A DNA stretch of 64,000 bases. Origin: Flavobacterium noncentrifugens (GTDB lineage: Bacteria > Bacteroidota > Bacteroidia > Flavobacteriales > Flavobacteriaceae). The stretch lies in assembly GCF_900100375.1 (NCBI RefSeq), contig NZ_FNEZ01000002.1:248001-312000 (forward strand), in the 5' to 3' direction. Below the pieces are notes generated by a model that saw only the letters and a list, made by a program, of their open reading frames with translations, made no database searches and was not told the DNA's origin. This document shows, piece after piece, positions 44,522 to 52,945 of the stretch (its first letter is position 1; the number at the start of each line of letters is the position of its first letter). The translations under genes and the position numbers were made by a program.

Positions 44522-45379
44522 ATGCCGAAAGCTCCAGCCAGAAAAGCACCGGCCAGAAGAAAGCCGCGCGCCAGGAAAACTTCAAACGGCAAAAGCTTAA
44601 AGATATTCGCTGGAATTTCAATCTTTCTTTTGTTTTTCGGATCGATTTACCATTACCGGAATGGAATCGCGTATTATCTCGGATTCAAATCACACAAACT
44701 TCCAAAGACGGAAGCAGAGCAAAAACGCCTTTCCGATGTCAGGAATTTCCAGGTTTTAAGCAAATATCCAGATAAAGTCGTGGGTTTTGACATTTCACAA
44801 TACCAGGGCGAGATCAATTGGAACGAAGTCCAATATGTCGAAAACACTTATAAATTAGGCTTTGTTTTTATTCGCGCAACTGCCGGAAAAGATGTCAAGG
44901 ACGCCTGTTTTAAGTCAAATTGGGCTTCCGCCAAAGACAAGAAGATCATTCGCGGTGCGTATCATTATTACCGTCCGAATGAAAATTCTTTGGAACAGGC
45001 CGAGAATTTCATTAAAACGGTAAAGCTTCAAAAAGGCGATTTGCCACCGGTTCTAGATATCGAATCACTTCCAAAAAATCAACCGATGGACAGCCTGAAA
45101 TCGGGTTTGCGGCGCTGGCTAAAAAGGGTAGATTCACATTATAAAGTGAAGCCAATTATTTATTCTGGTGAAAAATACTATAATGCTTTTTTAAAGGAAG
45201 AATTCAGCGAATACACATTCTGGATCGCGAATTACAATTTTTTTGTCGAAGATTTAAAAGACGATTGGCTTTTCTGGCAATTTACCGAAAAGGCTTCGGT
45301 GGCAGGGATTCCCGGAAATGTCGACCTCAATATTTACAACGGAACGCCAAAACAGTTGAGTTACCTGACAATCAACTAA
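44522..45379 (+). CDS. Glycoside hydrolase family 25 (lysozyme-like)
   Basis: 285 residues. A basic, Ala/Pro/Lys-rich N-terminus (residues 1-22) is followed by one membrane helix (about 27-42), so the enzyme is probably anchored with the catalytic domain in the periplasm. The GH25 barrel shows VVGFDISQYQGEINW, FIRATAGKDVKD, GAYHYYRPNE and LPPVLDIES, whose Asp and Glu are the catalytic pair. It would cleave the muramic acid linkage in peptidoglycan. It overlaps the next, convergent gene by eight bases at the 3' end. Confidence 0.9.
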   Translation: MPKAPARKAPARRKPRARKTSNGKSLKIFAGISIFLLFFGSIYHYRNGIAYYLGFKSHKLPKTEAEQKRLSDVRNFQVLSKYPDKVVGFDISQYQGEINWNEVQYVENTYKLGFVFIRATAGKDVKDACFKSNWASAKDKKIIRGAYHYYRPNENSLEQAENFIKTVKLQKGDLPPVLDIESLPKNQPMDSLKSGLRRWLKRVDSHYKVKPIIYSGEKYYNAFLKEEFSEYTFWIANYNFFVEDLKDDWLFWQFTEKASVAGIPGNVDLNIYNGTPKQLSYLTIN

Positions 45380-45590
45380 AAGTTTTTCCCAAAAAAATAA
45401 TGATGCAGAGTATGATAAGAAAAAGAAAAACAGAGTTTGGATTTCCGAAATTAATTGTCCAGCCCATTTCCTTGATTTTTTTTGGTGGAAATAAACGGTC
45501 GTCTATCGGATTGAAATAAAACATGTCCCAAACCCAATTTTCAGGATCGCTGTGCCATTGATTATATTGGTTTTGGTCGAATTTCCGCAT
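45372..45590 (-). CDS. Small DUF5808-like membrane protein
   Basis: 72 residues. WHSDPENWVWDMFYFNPIDD, RLFPPKK and GWTINFGNPNS follow the pattern W(x)5-7(G/D)xFYxNPxDxRxxxPK...GWTxNFxNP of DUF5808 proteins. One hydrophobic segment fills the C-terminus. The function of the family is unknown. It ends inside the convergent lysozyme gene (eight bases) and starts two bases before the end of lptB, so it may be part of the minus-strand lptB transcription unit's downstream end. Confidence 0.75.
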   Translation of the reverse strand: MRKFDQNQYNQWHSDPENWVWDMFYFNPIDDRLFPPKKIKEMGWTINFGNPNSVFLFLIILCIIIFLGKTFS

Positions 45591-45592
45591 TT

Positions 45593-46333
45593 TTAAAATT
45601 CGAGCTTTTTCTTCCTAAGCTCAAAGTTTTGCCCGAGATAGACGCGGCGCACCATTTCATCTTCCACCAATTCTTCAGGAATTCCGGCTTTTAAGATGCC
45701 GCCTTCGAACATGAGATAGGTTTTATCCGTAATGGCAAGTGTTTCCTGTACGTTGTGGTCGGTAATTAAGATCCCGATGTTTTTATTTTTAAGTTGGGCA
45801 ACGATTCTCTGAATGTCTTCCACCGCAACAGGATCGACACCTGCGAAAGGCTCGTCAAGCAGGATGAATTTTGGGTCTGTGGCGAGTGCACGCGCAATTT
45901 CCGTACGCCTTCTTTCACCACCTGAAAGCAAATCGCCGCGGTTTGTGCGAATGTGCTGCAGGCTGAATTCATCGATCAGTGATTCCATTTTGGCTTCCTG
46001 TTCGGCTTTCGATAATTTGGTAAGCTGCAATACGCTCAGAATGTTGTCTTCAATGCTCAGTTTCCTGAAAACCGAAGCTTCCTGTGCCAAATAACCAATG
46101 CCTTGCTGGGCGCGTTTGTACATTGGAAAATCAGTAATTTCCATGTCGTCGAGGTAGATCGTTCCCGAATTCGGCTTGACCAAACCCACGATCATATAAA
46201 ACGAAGTTGTTTTTCCGGCACCGTTCGGGCCTAGCAATCCAACGATCTCACCTTGGTTGACTTCTACCGAAATGCCTTTTACGACGCTTCGGCCTTTGTA
46301 TGTTTTGACTAAATTTTCTGCTCTTAAAATCAT
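45593..46333 (-). CDS. lptB: Lipopolysaccharide export ABC transporter ATPase LptB
   Basis: 246 residues. Walker A is GLLGPNGAGKTTSFYMI, the signature is LLSGGERRRTEIARAL, Walker B is FILLDEPFAGVDPVAVEDIQ and the H-loop is TDHNVQETLAITD. The GPNGAGKTTSFYMIVGL stretch and the DPVAVEDIQ end are typical of LptB. It powers extraction of lipopolysaccharide from the inner membrane with LptFG, which are not in this window. Length is normal. Confidence 0.95.
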   Translation of the reverse strand: MILRAENLVKTYKGRSVVKGISVEVNQGEIVGLLGPNGAGKTTSFYMIVGLVKPNSGTIYLDDMEITDFPMYKRAQQGIGYLAQEASVFRKLSIEDNILSVLQLTKLSKAEQEAKMESLIDEFSLQHIRTNRGDLLSGGERRRTEIARALATDPKFILLDEPFAGVDPVAVEDIQRIVAQLKNKNIGILITDHNVQETLAITDKTYLMFEGGILKAGIPEELVEDEMVRRVYLGQNFELRKKKLEF

Positions 46334-46420
46334 TGGAGTCGCTTAGTGGCTGAGTAACTGAATGCCTGTGTTTTGTGCAAATTAACGAATAAACCGATTC
46401 AACAAATGAACCTTTAACAA

Positions 46421-46768
46421 TTATTTCTGTTCTTCCAACGCTTCCCAGAATTCATAGGCCCGGCGCAAATGCGGTACTACGATCGTTCCGCCAACGAGCG
46501 TGGCAATTCCGAGCGCTTCCATGACTTCTGCTTTTGTCACGCCTTCTTTGTGGCTGGTTTCAAGATGGTATTTGACGCAATCGTCGCAACGCAAAACCGC
46601 CGAAGCCACAAGACCTAACAGTTCTTTTGTTTTCACATCCAAAGCTCCGGCTGCGTAAGCATTCGTATCCAGATTGAAAATCCGTTTGATGATCTTGTTG
46701 TTGTCATCAAGCAGTTTTTCGTTCATTTTAGAGCGGTAGTCATTGAATTCTTTTACAATATTACTCAT
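46421..46768 (-). CDS. Carboxymuconolactone decarboxylase family protein (AhpD-like)
   Basis: 115 residues. The AhpD core motif is CDDCVKYHLETSHKEGV with both redox cysteines (CxxC) and the histidine two turns later. Helical throughout. Proteins of this family act as small peroxidases or disulfide reductases, but many are uncharacterised. It overlaps tatC by eight bases, so the two are co-transcribed on the minus strand. Confidence 0.88.
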   Translation of the reverse strand: MSNIVKEFNDYRSKMNEKLLDDNNKIIKRIFNLDTNAYAAGALDVKTKELLGLVASAVLRCDDCVKYHLETSHKEGVTKAEVMEALGIATLVGGTIVVPHLRRAYEFWEALEEQK

Positions 46769-47624
46769 TTGAAGTGGGGTTTGTGTTGGCCAGTTTTTCT
46801 TTCAATTCGTCTTTCAACCGCTGTTTGTAAACCCATTTGGAAATGAAAATACTCGCTTCGTAAATGATCAGCATCGGAATGGCGACCAGCAACTGGCTCA
46901 CAACATCCGGTGGCGTTACAATGGCAGCAACGATCAGGATGATGACAACTGCCCATTTCCAGTATTTTCTTAAAAATGCGGGTGTTACCAATCCTAATTT
47001 AGTCAGGAAGAAAATAATGATCGGCAATTCAAAGAACAATCCGCTGGCAATGACCGAGGTTTTGATCATGCTGATGTAAGAATCTAAAGTGAACTGATTT
47101 TTAACAACGTCGCTGACTTTAAACGAGGCGAAAAAGTTGACCGACATTGGAATTACGACATAATATCCAAATAAAACGCCTAGAAAAAACAGGAGTGAAG
47201 CTATAAAAATGAACAGTTTAGCGTGTTTTCGTTCTTTTGGATACAAAGCCGGACTGATGAAACGCCACAATTCCCATAAAATATAAGGAAAAGCAATGAT
47301 GAAACCGGCCACGATACAGATCCACACCAGGATATTGACCTGGCCTTCCATATCGGTATTCTGGATGATAAACGGCAATTCGGTGACGCAAATGCTGTCG
47401 GCAAAGCCCACATAATTCGACAATTCGCACATTGCAGTATAAGTTACAAAACTCACTCTTGTTGGTCCAAAAATGATCGTGTCAAAAATCCAGTCGCTTA
47501 TAAAAAAGACAATGGTCGCCGTGATCAAAATTACAATTGTGCTTCTCACGAGTAGCCATCTCACTTCTTCCAGATGGTCTAAAAACGACATTTCGTTGAT
47601 GCTTTTCTTAATCTTTTTTGCCAT
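46761..47624 (-). CDS. tatC: Sec-independent protein translocase TatC
   Basis: 287 residues with six membrane helices. MSFLDHLEEVRWLLVRS is the conserved N-terminal twin-arginine signal-binding region, WRFISPALYPKERKHA the next cytoplasmic loop and FGYYVVIPMSVNFF the region after helix 3. PIIIFFLTKLGLVTPAFLRKY is the fourth-helix region. It forms the receptor of the Tat pathway for folded proteins. tatA-type genes are not nearby. The start ATG shares a base with the upstream isomerase stop (47624). Confidence 0.93.
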   Translation of the reverse strand: MAKKIKKSINEMSFLDHLEEVRWLLVRSTIVILITATIVFFISDWIFDTIIFGPTRVSFVTYTAMCELSNYVGFADSICVTELPFIIQNTDMEGQVNILVWICIVAGFIIAFPYILWELWRFISPALYPKERKHAKLFIFIASLLFFLGVLFGYYVVIPMSVNFFASFKVSDVVKNQFTLDSYISMIKTSVIASGLFFELPIIIFFLTKLGLVTPAFLRKYWKWAVVIILIVAAIVTPPDVVSQLLVAIPMLIIYEASIFISKWVYKQRLKDELKEKLANTNPTSNE

Positions 47625-48589
47625 TATACTATTCCTTCTTTTAAGATGTCATGCAGGTGGATTACGCCTTTGTAAGTGCCATTTTCTACAACAACGAGTT
47701 GCGTGATCGAGAAATCCTCAAGCACGTTCAAAGCATCTACGACCATATCGGTGTATTGGATTACTTTTGGATTTTTGGTCATAATGTCCTTAGCGGATAA
47801 ATCAGCGAACGAATCCCTGTCGGTCAGCATTCTACGGATGTCACCATCGGTTATTATTCCCAGAATTTTTTCATTTTCGATCACCGCAGTTACGCCGAGG
47901 CGCTTTTCAGAAATCTCAAAAATGACTTTTTTGATCGATGCATCGGGTGAAACTTCAGGTTTGTGCGTTTGGTCGAGCATGTCGCCCACGCGCAGCAATA
48001 ATTTTTTTCCGAGTGCGCCGCCCGGATGGTATTTTGCAAAATCCTCAGGTTTAAAATCGCGCATTTCCATCAGGCATAAAGCCAATGCATCGCCCATGAC
48101 AAGCTGTGCGGTCGTACTGTTTGTGGGTGCGAGATTGTTCCTGCACGCTTCTGCATCAACAGTTGTATTTAAAATATAATCGGAGTTTTTTGCAAGGAAA
48201 GAAGTAATGTTGCCGGTCATCGCGATCAACGTGTTTCCGAAGCGTTTCAGCAACGGAGCCAACGCTTTTATTTCCGGACTATTGCCGCTTTTTGAAATGC
48301 AGATCACCACATCGCCGTCCTGAACCATGCCGAGGTCACCGTGAATCGCTTCAGAAGCATGCAAAAACATCGATGGCGTTCCTGTTGAATTCATTGTGGC
48401 AACGATCTTTTGTGCGATGATGGCGCTTTTTCCAATTCCGGTAACGATCAGCCTGCCTTGGCATTGGTAGATGATTTCGACCGAATCAGTAAAACCCGAA
48501 TCGAGAAAATCAACCAGCTTTTTAATGGACTCGCTTTCGGAAAGAATCGCGCTTTTTGCGACAGCAAGTATATTTTCTTTTGTGATCAA
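47624..48589 (-). CDS. kdsD: Arabinose-5-phosphate isomerase (KdsD/KpsF family)
   Basis: 321 residues. An N-terminal SIS domain has VTGIGKSAIIAQKIVATMNS, HGDLGMVQDGDVVICISKSG and GNTLIAMTG. Two CBS domains follow (ITDGDIRR and VVVENGTYKGVIHLHDIL). It interconverts ribulose-5-phosphate and arabinose-5-phosphate, the first step to Kdo in lipopolysaccharide. The best start is TTG at 48589, since no ATG occurs before the SIS core. LptB downstream also serves lipopolysaccharide. Confidence 0.92.
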   Translation of the reverse strand: MITKENILAVAKSAILSESESIKKLVDFLDSGFTDSVEIIYQCQGRLIVTGIGKSAIIAQKIVATMNSTGTPSMFLHASEAIHGDLGMVQDGDVVICISKSGNSPEIKALAPLLKRFGNTLIAMTGNITSFLAKNSDYILNTTVDAEACRNNLAPTNSTTAQLVMGDALALCLMEMRDFKPEDFAKYHPGGALGKKLLLRVGDMLDQTHKPEVSPDASIKKVIFEISEKRLGVTAVIENEKILGIITDGDIRRMLTDRDSFADLSAKDIMTKNPKVIQYTDMVVDALNVLEDFSITQLVVVENGTYKGVIHLHDILKEGIV

Positions 48590-48645
48590 AACAAGAATGT
48601 ATAAAATTTGTGTGTGATAAAGAAAGTTGTATCTTTATGTGATTG

Positions 48646-48653
48646 CAAAAATA
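48646..48653 (-). promoter_or_regulatory. -7 element TATTTTTG for kdsD
   Basis: Read on the minus strand the bases are TATTTTTG. A TTG on the same strand (48672-48670) is 16 bases away, one short of the usual range. It lies in the 86-base gap between divergent kdsD and recQ. Confidence 0.4.
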
Positions 48654-48675
48654 TACAAAATACCATTAACAAAGA

Positions 48676-50871
48676 ATGAATTCAAGCGAAATTGACATAC
48701 ATAAAGAACTCAAAAAGTATTTTGGTTTCAACCAGTTCAAAGGACTACAGGAACAGGTCATAAAAAGCATTTTAGCACAAATAAACACATTCGTCATCAT
48801 GCCTACAGGCGGTGGAAAATCTTTGTGTTACCAGTTGCCGGCACTCATTCAGGGCGGAACTGCGATTGTGGTTTCGCCATTAATTGCACTGATGAAAAAC
48901 CAGGTCGATGCGATCAGGAGCTTGTCTTCAGAAAACGGCATTGCACACGTTTTAAATTCCTCTTTAACCAAATCTGAAATTACGCAGGTCAAAAAAGACA
49001 TCACATCCGGGCTGACCAAATTGTTGTATGTTGCCCCGGAATCATTGACTAAAGAAGAATATGTACAGTTTTTGCAAAGCGTGCCGATTTCATTTGTAGC
49101 GATAGATGAAGCGCATTGCATTTCAGAATGGGGACATGATTTTCGTCCGGAATACCGCAATTTGCGACATATTATCAAACAACTTGGCAATGTTCCCGTG
49201 ATCGGATTAACGGCTACGGCAACGCCGAAAGTGCAGGAAGACATTCTTAAAAATCTTGATATGTCGGATGCGAGGACGTTCAAAGCTTCGTTTAACCGTC
49301 CGAATTTATTTTACGAAGTACGCACCAAAACCAAAAACATCGAATCGGACATCATCCGTTTCATCAAGCAACACAAAGGCAAATCGGGCATCATTTATTG
49401 CCTGAGCCGAAAAAAAGTAGAAGCAATCGCCGAAGTGTTGCAGGTCAACGGAATCAGCGCGGTTCCTTATCATGCCGGACTCGACGCCAAAACACGCGCC
49501 AAACATCAGGACATGTTTTTGATGGAAGATGTCGATGTCGTTGTGGCGACGATCGCTTTCGGAATGGGAATCGACAAGCCGGACGTTCGTTTTGTGATTC
49601 ACCACGACATCCCAAAATCACTCGAAAGTTATTACCAGGAAACCGGGCGTGCCGGACGCGATGGAGGCGAAGGGTATTGTATGGCCTATTATTCTTACAA
49701 AGATGTAGAAAAGCTTGAGAAATTCATGTCGGGAAAACCCGTAGCCGAACAGGAAATCGGGTTTGCCTTGCTGCAAGAAGTCGTAGCTTATGCCGAAACC
49801 TCGATGTCGCGAAGGAAATTTTTGCTGCATTATTTCGGAGAAGAATTCAGCAGTGAAACCGGCGAAGGTGCCGATATGGATGACAATGTGCGCAATCCGA
49901 AAGGCAAAAAAGAAGCCATGGACGAAGTCGTAAAACTGCTCAAAGTAGTGCGCGATACCAAACATTTATACAAATCAAAAGAAATTATTTTTACGCTAAT
50001 CGGACGCGTTAATGCTGTTATAAAAGCACACCGGACAGATGCGCAGCAATTCTTCGGAAGCGGCGTCGATTTTGAAGAAAGGCATTGGATGGCCTTGATC
50101 CGGCAGGTTTTAGTCGAAGGTTTGTTATCAAAAGACATTGAAACCTACGGCATTTTAAAAGTCACAGATAAAGGACTCGATTTTATCAACCATCCAACGA
50201 GTTTCATGATGTCGGAAGACCATGAATACAACGAATCTGAAGATGAATCAATCGTAACAGCGGCAAAATCTTCAGGTACTGCCGATGAAGCTTTGATGGG
50301 AATGCTTCGGGATTTAAGAAAAAAAGTCGCGAAGAAACTCGGAGTGCCGCCATTTGTCGTTTTTCAGGATCCGTCTTTGGAAGATATGGCGCTTAAATAT
50401 CCGATAAGCAATGAAGAATTGATCAACATTCATGGCGTTGGAGAAGGAAAAGCCAAAAAATACGGCAAAGATTTTATCGAACTCATCAGCCGTTATGTTG
50501 CAGACAATGACATCATCAGGCCAGACGATCTGGTCGTGAAATCTACCGGGGCAAATTCGGCCAACAAACTTTACATTATCCAAAACATCGACAGGAAACT
50601 GGCACTGACCGATATCGCTTCTGCGAAAGGTTTGAACATGGAAGCACTCATCAAGGAAATGGAGCAAATCGTTTATTCAGGAACCAAATTGAACATCAAA
50701 TACTGGGTTGACGACATGCTTGATGACGACCAGCAAGAAGAAATCCACGACTATTTTATGGAATCTGAATCTGATAAAATTGAAGATGCGCTGAAAGAAT
50801 TCGATGGTGAATATGACATTAGCGAACTGCGCTTGATGCGGATTAAATTCATCAGCGAAGTCGCGAATTAA
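48676..50871 (+). CDS. recQ: ATP-dependent DNA helicase RecQ
   Basis: 731 residues. Walker A MPTGGGKSLCYQLP (K48), the DEAH box AIDEAHCISEWGHDFRPEY, motif III GLTATATP, motif V ATIAFGMGIDKPDVRFVIH and motif VI QETGRAGRDGG are all present. RQC-type winged-helix sequence and an HRDC domain (about 535-610, GVPPFVVFQDPSLEDMA) follow, plus about 110 further residues with an acidic end. It unwinds DNA 3' to 5' in recombination and repair. No frame defects are seen. The zinc-binding cysteines of E. coli RecQ appear absent, as in some Bacteroidota. Confidence 0.95.
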   Translation: MNSSEIDIHKELKKYFGFNQFKGLQEQVIKSILAQINTFVIMPTGGGKSLCYQLPALIQGGTAIVVSPLIALMKNQVDAIRSLSSENGIAHVLNSSLTKSEITQVKKDITSGLTKLLYVAPESLTKEEYVQFLQSVPISFVAIDEAHCISEWGHDFRPEYRNLRHIIKQLGNVPVIGLTATATPKVQEDILKNLDMSDARTFKASFNRPNLFYEVRTKTKNIESDIIRFIKQHKGKSGIIYCLSRKKVEAIAEVLQVNGISAVPYHAGLDAKTRAKHQDMFLMEDVDVVVATIAFGMGIDKPDVRFVIHHDIPKSLESYYQETGRAGRDGGEGYCMAYYSYKDVEKLEKFMSGKPVAEQEIGFALLQEVVAYAETSMSRRKFLLHYFGEEFSSETGEGADMDDNVRNPKGKKEAMDEVVKLLKVVRDTKHLYKSKEIIFTLIGRVNAVIKAHRTDAQQFFGSGVDFEERHWMALIRQVLVEGLLSKDIETYGILKVTDKGLDFINHPTSFMMSEDHEYNESEDESIVTAAKSSGTADEALMGMLRDLRKKVAKKLGVPPFVVFQDPSLEDMALKYPISNEELINIHGVGEGKAKKYGKDFIELISRYVADNDIIRPDDLVVKSTGANSANKLYIIQNIDRKLALTDIASAKGLNMEALIKEMEQIVYSGTKLNIKYWVDDMLDDDQQEEIHDYFMESESDKIEDALKEFDGEYDISELRLMRIKFISEVAN

Positions 50872-50983
50872 TGAATAATTGACAATGAATAATTGACAAT
50901 GAATAATTAATAATTAAAATCCCCAAAAGAGATTTTTTTATGCATAAATAAAGTCATTATTAACTGTTAATTATTCATTGTCA
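50872..50983 (+). repeat. AT-rich direct and inverted repeat between recQ and a small gene
   Basis: A 14-base unit TGAATAATTGACAA occurs twice in tandem (50872-50885, 50886-50899) and a third starts at 50900. The segment at 50894-50910 has a perfect 17-base inverted copy at 50967-50983, with 56 bases between them. The left part starts at the first base after the recQ stop codon. The right arm covers the last codons and stop of the minus-strand gene at 50971. It can fold into a long hairpin in either strand and may act as a two-way terminator. Confidence 0.8.
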
Positions 50984-51213
50984 TAAAGTTCACCCCGATG
51001 CGGCTTCAACGCATCACGTACCCCAATCATATTTTCATCGGTCACAACCATGAAAGCAATGGCATGCATGTCGTTCAAGATCTGGAAACCGGTGATGTTT
51101 AAAGCGATTTTTTCAATGGTGATGTATTCTTTTAGATGGATTTCGTGATGCTCAGCAGTTTTTAATGCAGCCGGGCCGCGAAAATCCCAAATCAGCTTGA
51201 TTTTTCTAGACAT
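50971..51213 (-). CDS. Conserved-looking small protein, function unknown
   Basis: 80 residues, acidic at the C-terminus, with IKLIWDFRGPAALKTAEHHE at the start and FQILNDMHAIAFMVVTDENM in the middle. No domain is recognised. The alternating hydrophobic pattern suggests a small alpha/beta fold without membrane segment or signal peptide. A TATATTTG -7 element (51231-51224, minus strand) lies ten bases before its ATG. The last three codons and the stop (DNE, TAA) are part of the inverted-repeat arm, so its C-terminus may have been changed by the repeat. Confidence 0.7.
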   Translation of the reverse strand: MSRKIKLIWDFRGPAALKTAEHHEIHLKEYITIEKIALNITGFQILNDMHAIAFMVVTDENMIGVRDALKPHRGELYDNE

Positions 51214-51223
51214 GTTTTTTTTA

Positions 51224-51284
51224 CAAATATAAATTGCAGCACCGAAGAATTGTCTTTTACCGGATGTTTTTTTTAGTATATTTG
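51224..51284. promoter_or_regulatory. Divergent promoters in the gap before the T9SS-exported protein gene
   Basis: The plus-strand TATATTTG at 51277-51284 lies 15 bases before the ATG at 51300, with a TTG at 51250-51252 some 24 bases upstream of it. On the minus strand TATATTTG occupies 51231-51224 and would serve the small gene at 51213. Confidence 0.5.
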
Positions 51285-51299
51285 GAAAAAATCAAACAC

Positions 51300-52847
51300 A
51301 TGGAAAACAACTACTTATCTAAAATTATTTCTTTTTGCCCAAAAGCCATTTTACTTGGTTTGCTGGCGTTTTCACCTAAAGGAATCGCACAAAGTTATAC
51401 TGTAACCCCAATTCCGTTTCAGGTTTATACTGCAGACACACAAGTTCAGGGAACTGCGGACGATCTGTATTCTCCAGTCATCACATTGCCTTTTAATTTC
51501 ACTTTTTATGGAAATTCGTATAGCCAAATCGTGATCAGCACGAATGGATATATTGACTTCAGGATTGGAATGACCGGGCTAATGTCTGAATGGGACCTCA
51601 ATGGACTAACCATACCAAGTGCTAATTTCGCAACGAAAAATTCCATTCTTGGCGCGTATCATGACATGTACAATAGTTCACAAGACCCAAATGTAGGTTC
51701 GATCACTATGGGGACATTTGGATTTGCACCTTACAGAAGATTTATTGTCATGTTTGACAACAACTCACATTACTCATGCCAGGCGGTGAAAAGCTCGTTT
51801 CAAATGATCTTGTATGAAACAACAAATATTATTGATGTGCAACTGATTGACAAACCAATATGTGCAGGATGGGAACAAGGTGCTGCAGTTACTGGAATCA
51901 TCAACAGTACTGGCACAGAAGCGGTAACGCCGCCTGGTCGCAATACCGGAGCCTGGACCGCTTTCCACGAAGGCTGGAGGTTTCAGGATTTGGAATCGTC
52001 AACTGCTTACAATTATACAAAATGCGACGCAAATACGGATGGTTTCGAAATCTTTAACCTGAATGTTGCGCAAAATGACTTATGGCCGGCAAATCCTTCG
52101 GGCATTCATTTTTACAGTTCTGAAACAGATGCCGTTTCAGAAACGAATGCTTTGAGTTTAAATTATACCAACACAACCGCTAACGAGCAAACCATTTACA
52201 CAAACATTGGCGGTCTGGTAAAACAAATTATCTTACGCACTGTTGATTGCGCGAATGATTTTGATGCCGACACAGTCGCTTCCGCAGATGAAGATCTGAA
52301 CCACGACGGAAATCTTGCCAATGACGACACAGACGGGGACGGAATCCCGAATTTCACCGACAATGACGACGATGGGGATTTGGTGCTGACCAATGTCGAA
52401 TATGTGTTCCCAAAATCGGGCAATGCAGTTCTGGATACAGACAGTGACGGAATCCCGGATTATCTCGATGCTGATGACGACGGCGACGGCGTGCTTACGA
52501 TTAACGAAGATTACAACGGAAACCACAATCCAATTGATGACGATACCGACAATAACGGAACGCCGGATTATTTGCAACTTGGCGTAGCACTTGGCACAAA
52601 CGGATTTAATATCGCGAAAAATTCAATTGCTATTTTCCCAAACCCGGCTTCAGATGTTTTAAACATCGAAAATAAAAGCAGCGAAGCGATTACCAATGTT
52701 TCGGTATATTCCATAAATGGCGTTTTGGTGAAAGAGGCTAAAAATGCGATGGATAAAATTTCAGTTTCTGATTTGCAAACCGGAGTTTACTTTGTGAAAA
52801 TCCAGGCAGGAAACCAAACGTTGAATTACAAGTTCATCAAAAAATAA
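51300..52847 (+). CDS. T9SS-secreted protein with thrombospondin-type-3-like calcium repeats
   Basis: 515 residues from the ATG at 51300. A longer frame from 51234 runs through the promoter region and is rejected. A signal peptide ends near GIAQSY. Residues up to about 240 form a beta-rich domain of unknown type. Residues about 325-420 are rich in DxDxDG units (DTDGDGIPNFTDNDDDGD, DTDSDGIPDYLDADDDGDG), as in thrombospondin type 3 or calcium-binding spacer repeats. The last 75 residues are a type A T9SS sorting domain (FPNPASDVLNIEN, VYSINGVLV, LQTGVYFVKIQ, FIKK). It should reach the cell surface or be released. No enzyme domain is recognised. Confidence 0.88.
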   Translation: MENNYLSKIISFCPKAILLGLLAFSPKGIAQSYTVTPIPFQVYTADTQVQGTADDLYSPVITLPFNFTFYGNSYSQIVISTNGYIDFRIGMTGLMSEWDLNGLTIPSANFATKNSILGAYHDMYNSSQDPNVGSITMGTFGFAPYRRFIVMFDNNSHYSCQAVKSSFQMILYETTNIIDVQLIDKPICAGWEQGAAVTGIINSTGTEAVTPPGRNTGAWTAFHEGWRFQDLESSTAYNYTKCDANTDGFEIFNLNVAQNDLWPANPSGIHFYSSETDAVSETNALSLNYTNTTANEQTIYTNIGGLVKQIILRTVDCANDFDADTVASADEDLNHDGNLANDDTDGDGIPNFTDNDDDGDLVLTNVEYVFPKSGNAVLDTDSDGIPDYLDADDDGDGVLTINEDYNGNHNPIDDDTDNNGTPDYLQLGVALGTNGFNIAKNSIAIFPNPASDVLNIENKSSEAITNVSVYSINGVLVKEAKNAMDKISVSDLQTGVYFVKIQAGNQTLNYKFIKK

Positions 52848-52868
52848 AAATTATAGATTATTTGTAGA

Positions 52869-52897
52869 AAAGGTTTGATGAGAGTCAAGCCTTTTTT
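52869..52897 (+). terminator. Intrinsic terminator after the T9SS-exported protein gene
   Basis: AAAGGTTTGA at 52869-52878 pairs with TCAAGCCTTT at 52885-52894, with one G-T pair, and runs into a T tract. It follows the CDS stop by 22 bases. Confidence 0.8.
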
Positions 52898-52923
52898 AAT
52901 TTCCGCAACTTGATTATTTGTCC

Positions 52924-52931
52924 TAATTTTG
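52924..52931 (+). promoter_or_regulatory. -7 element TAATTTTG before the FAD oxidoreductase gene
   Basis: TAATTTTG matches TAnnTTTG and lies 14 bases before the ATG at 52946, just after the upstream terminator. No -33 element at a normal distance is apparent. Confidence 0.45.
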
Positions 52932-52945
52932 CCAAAAATTGAAAC

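Noticed and set aside
47676..48179. 167-codon plus-strand open frame inside kdsD
   Set aside because: Antisense of CBS and SIS domains. Serine-rich composition typical of shadow frames.
50872..50983. CRISPR array or phage attachment site
   Set aside because: Units are tandem without spacers, and no cas, integrase or tRNA boundary is nearby.
51234..51299. Upstream start for the T9SS-exported protein
   Set aside because: It would precede the -7 element at 51277-51284 and would bury the signal peptide.
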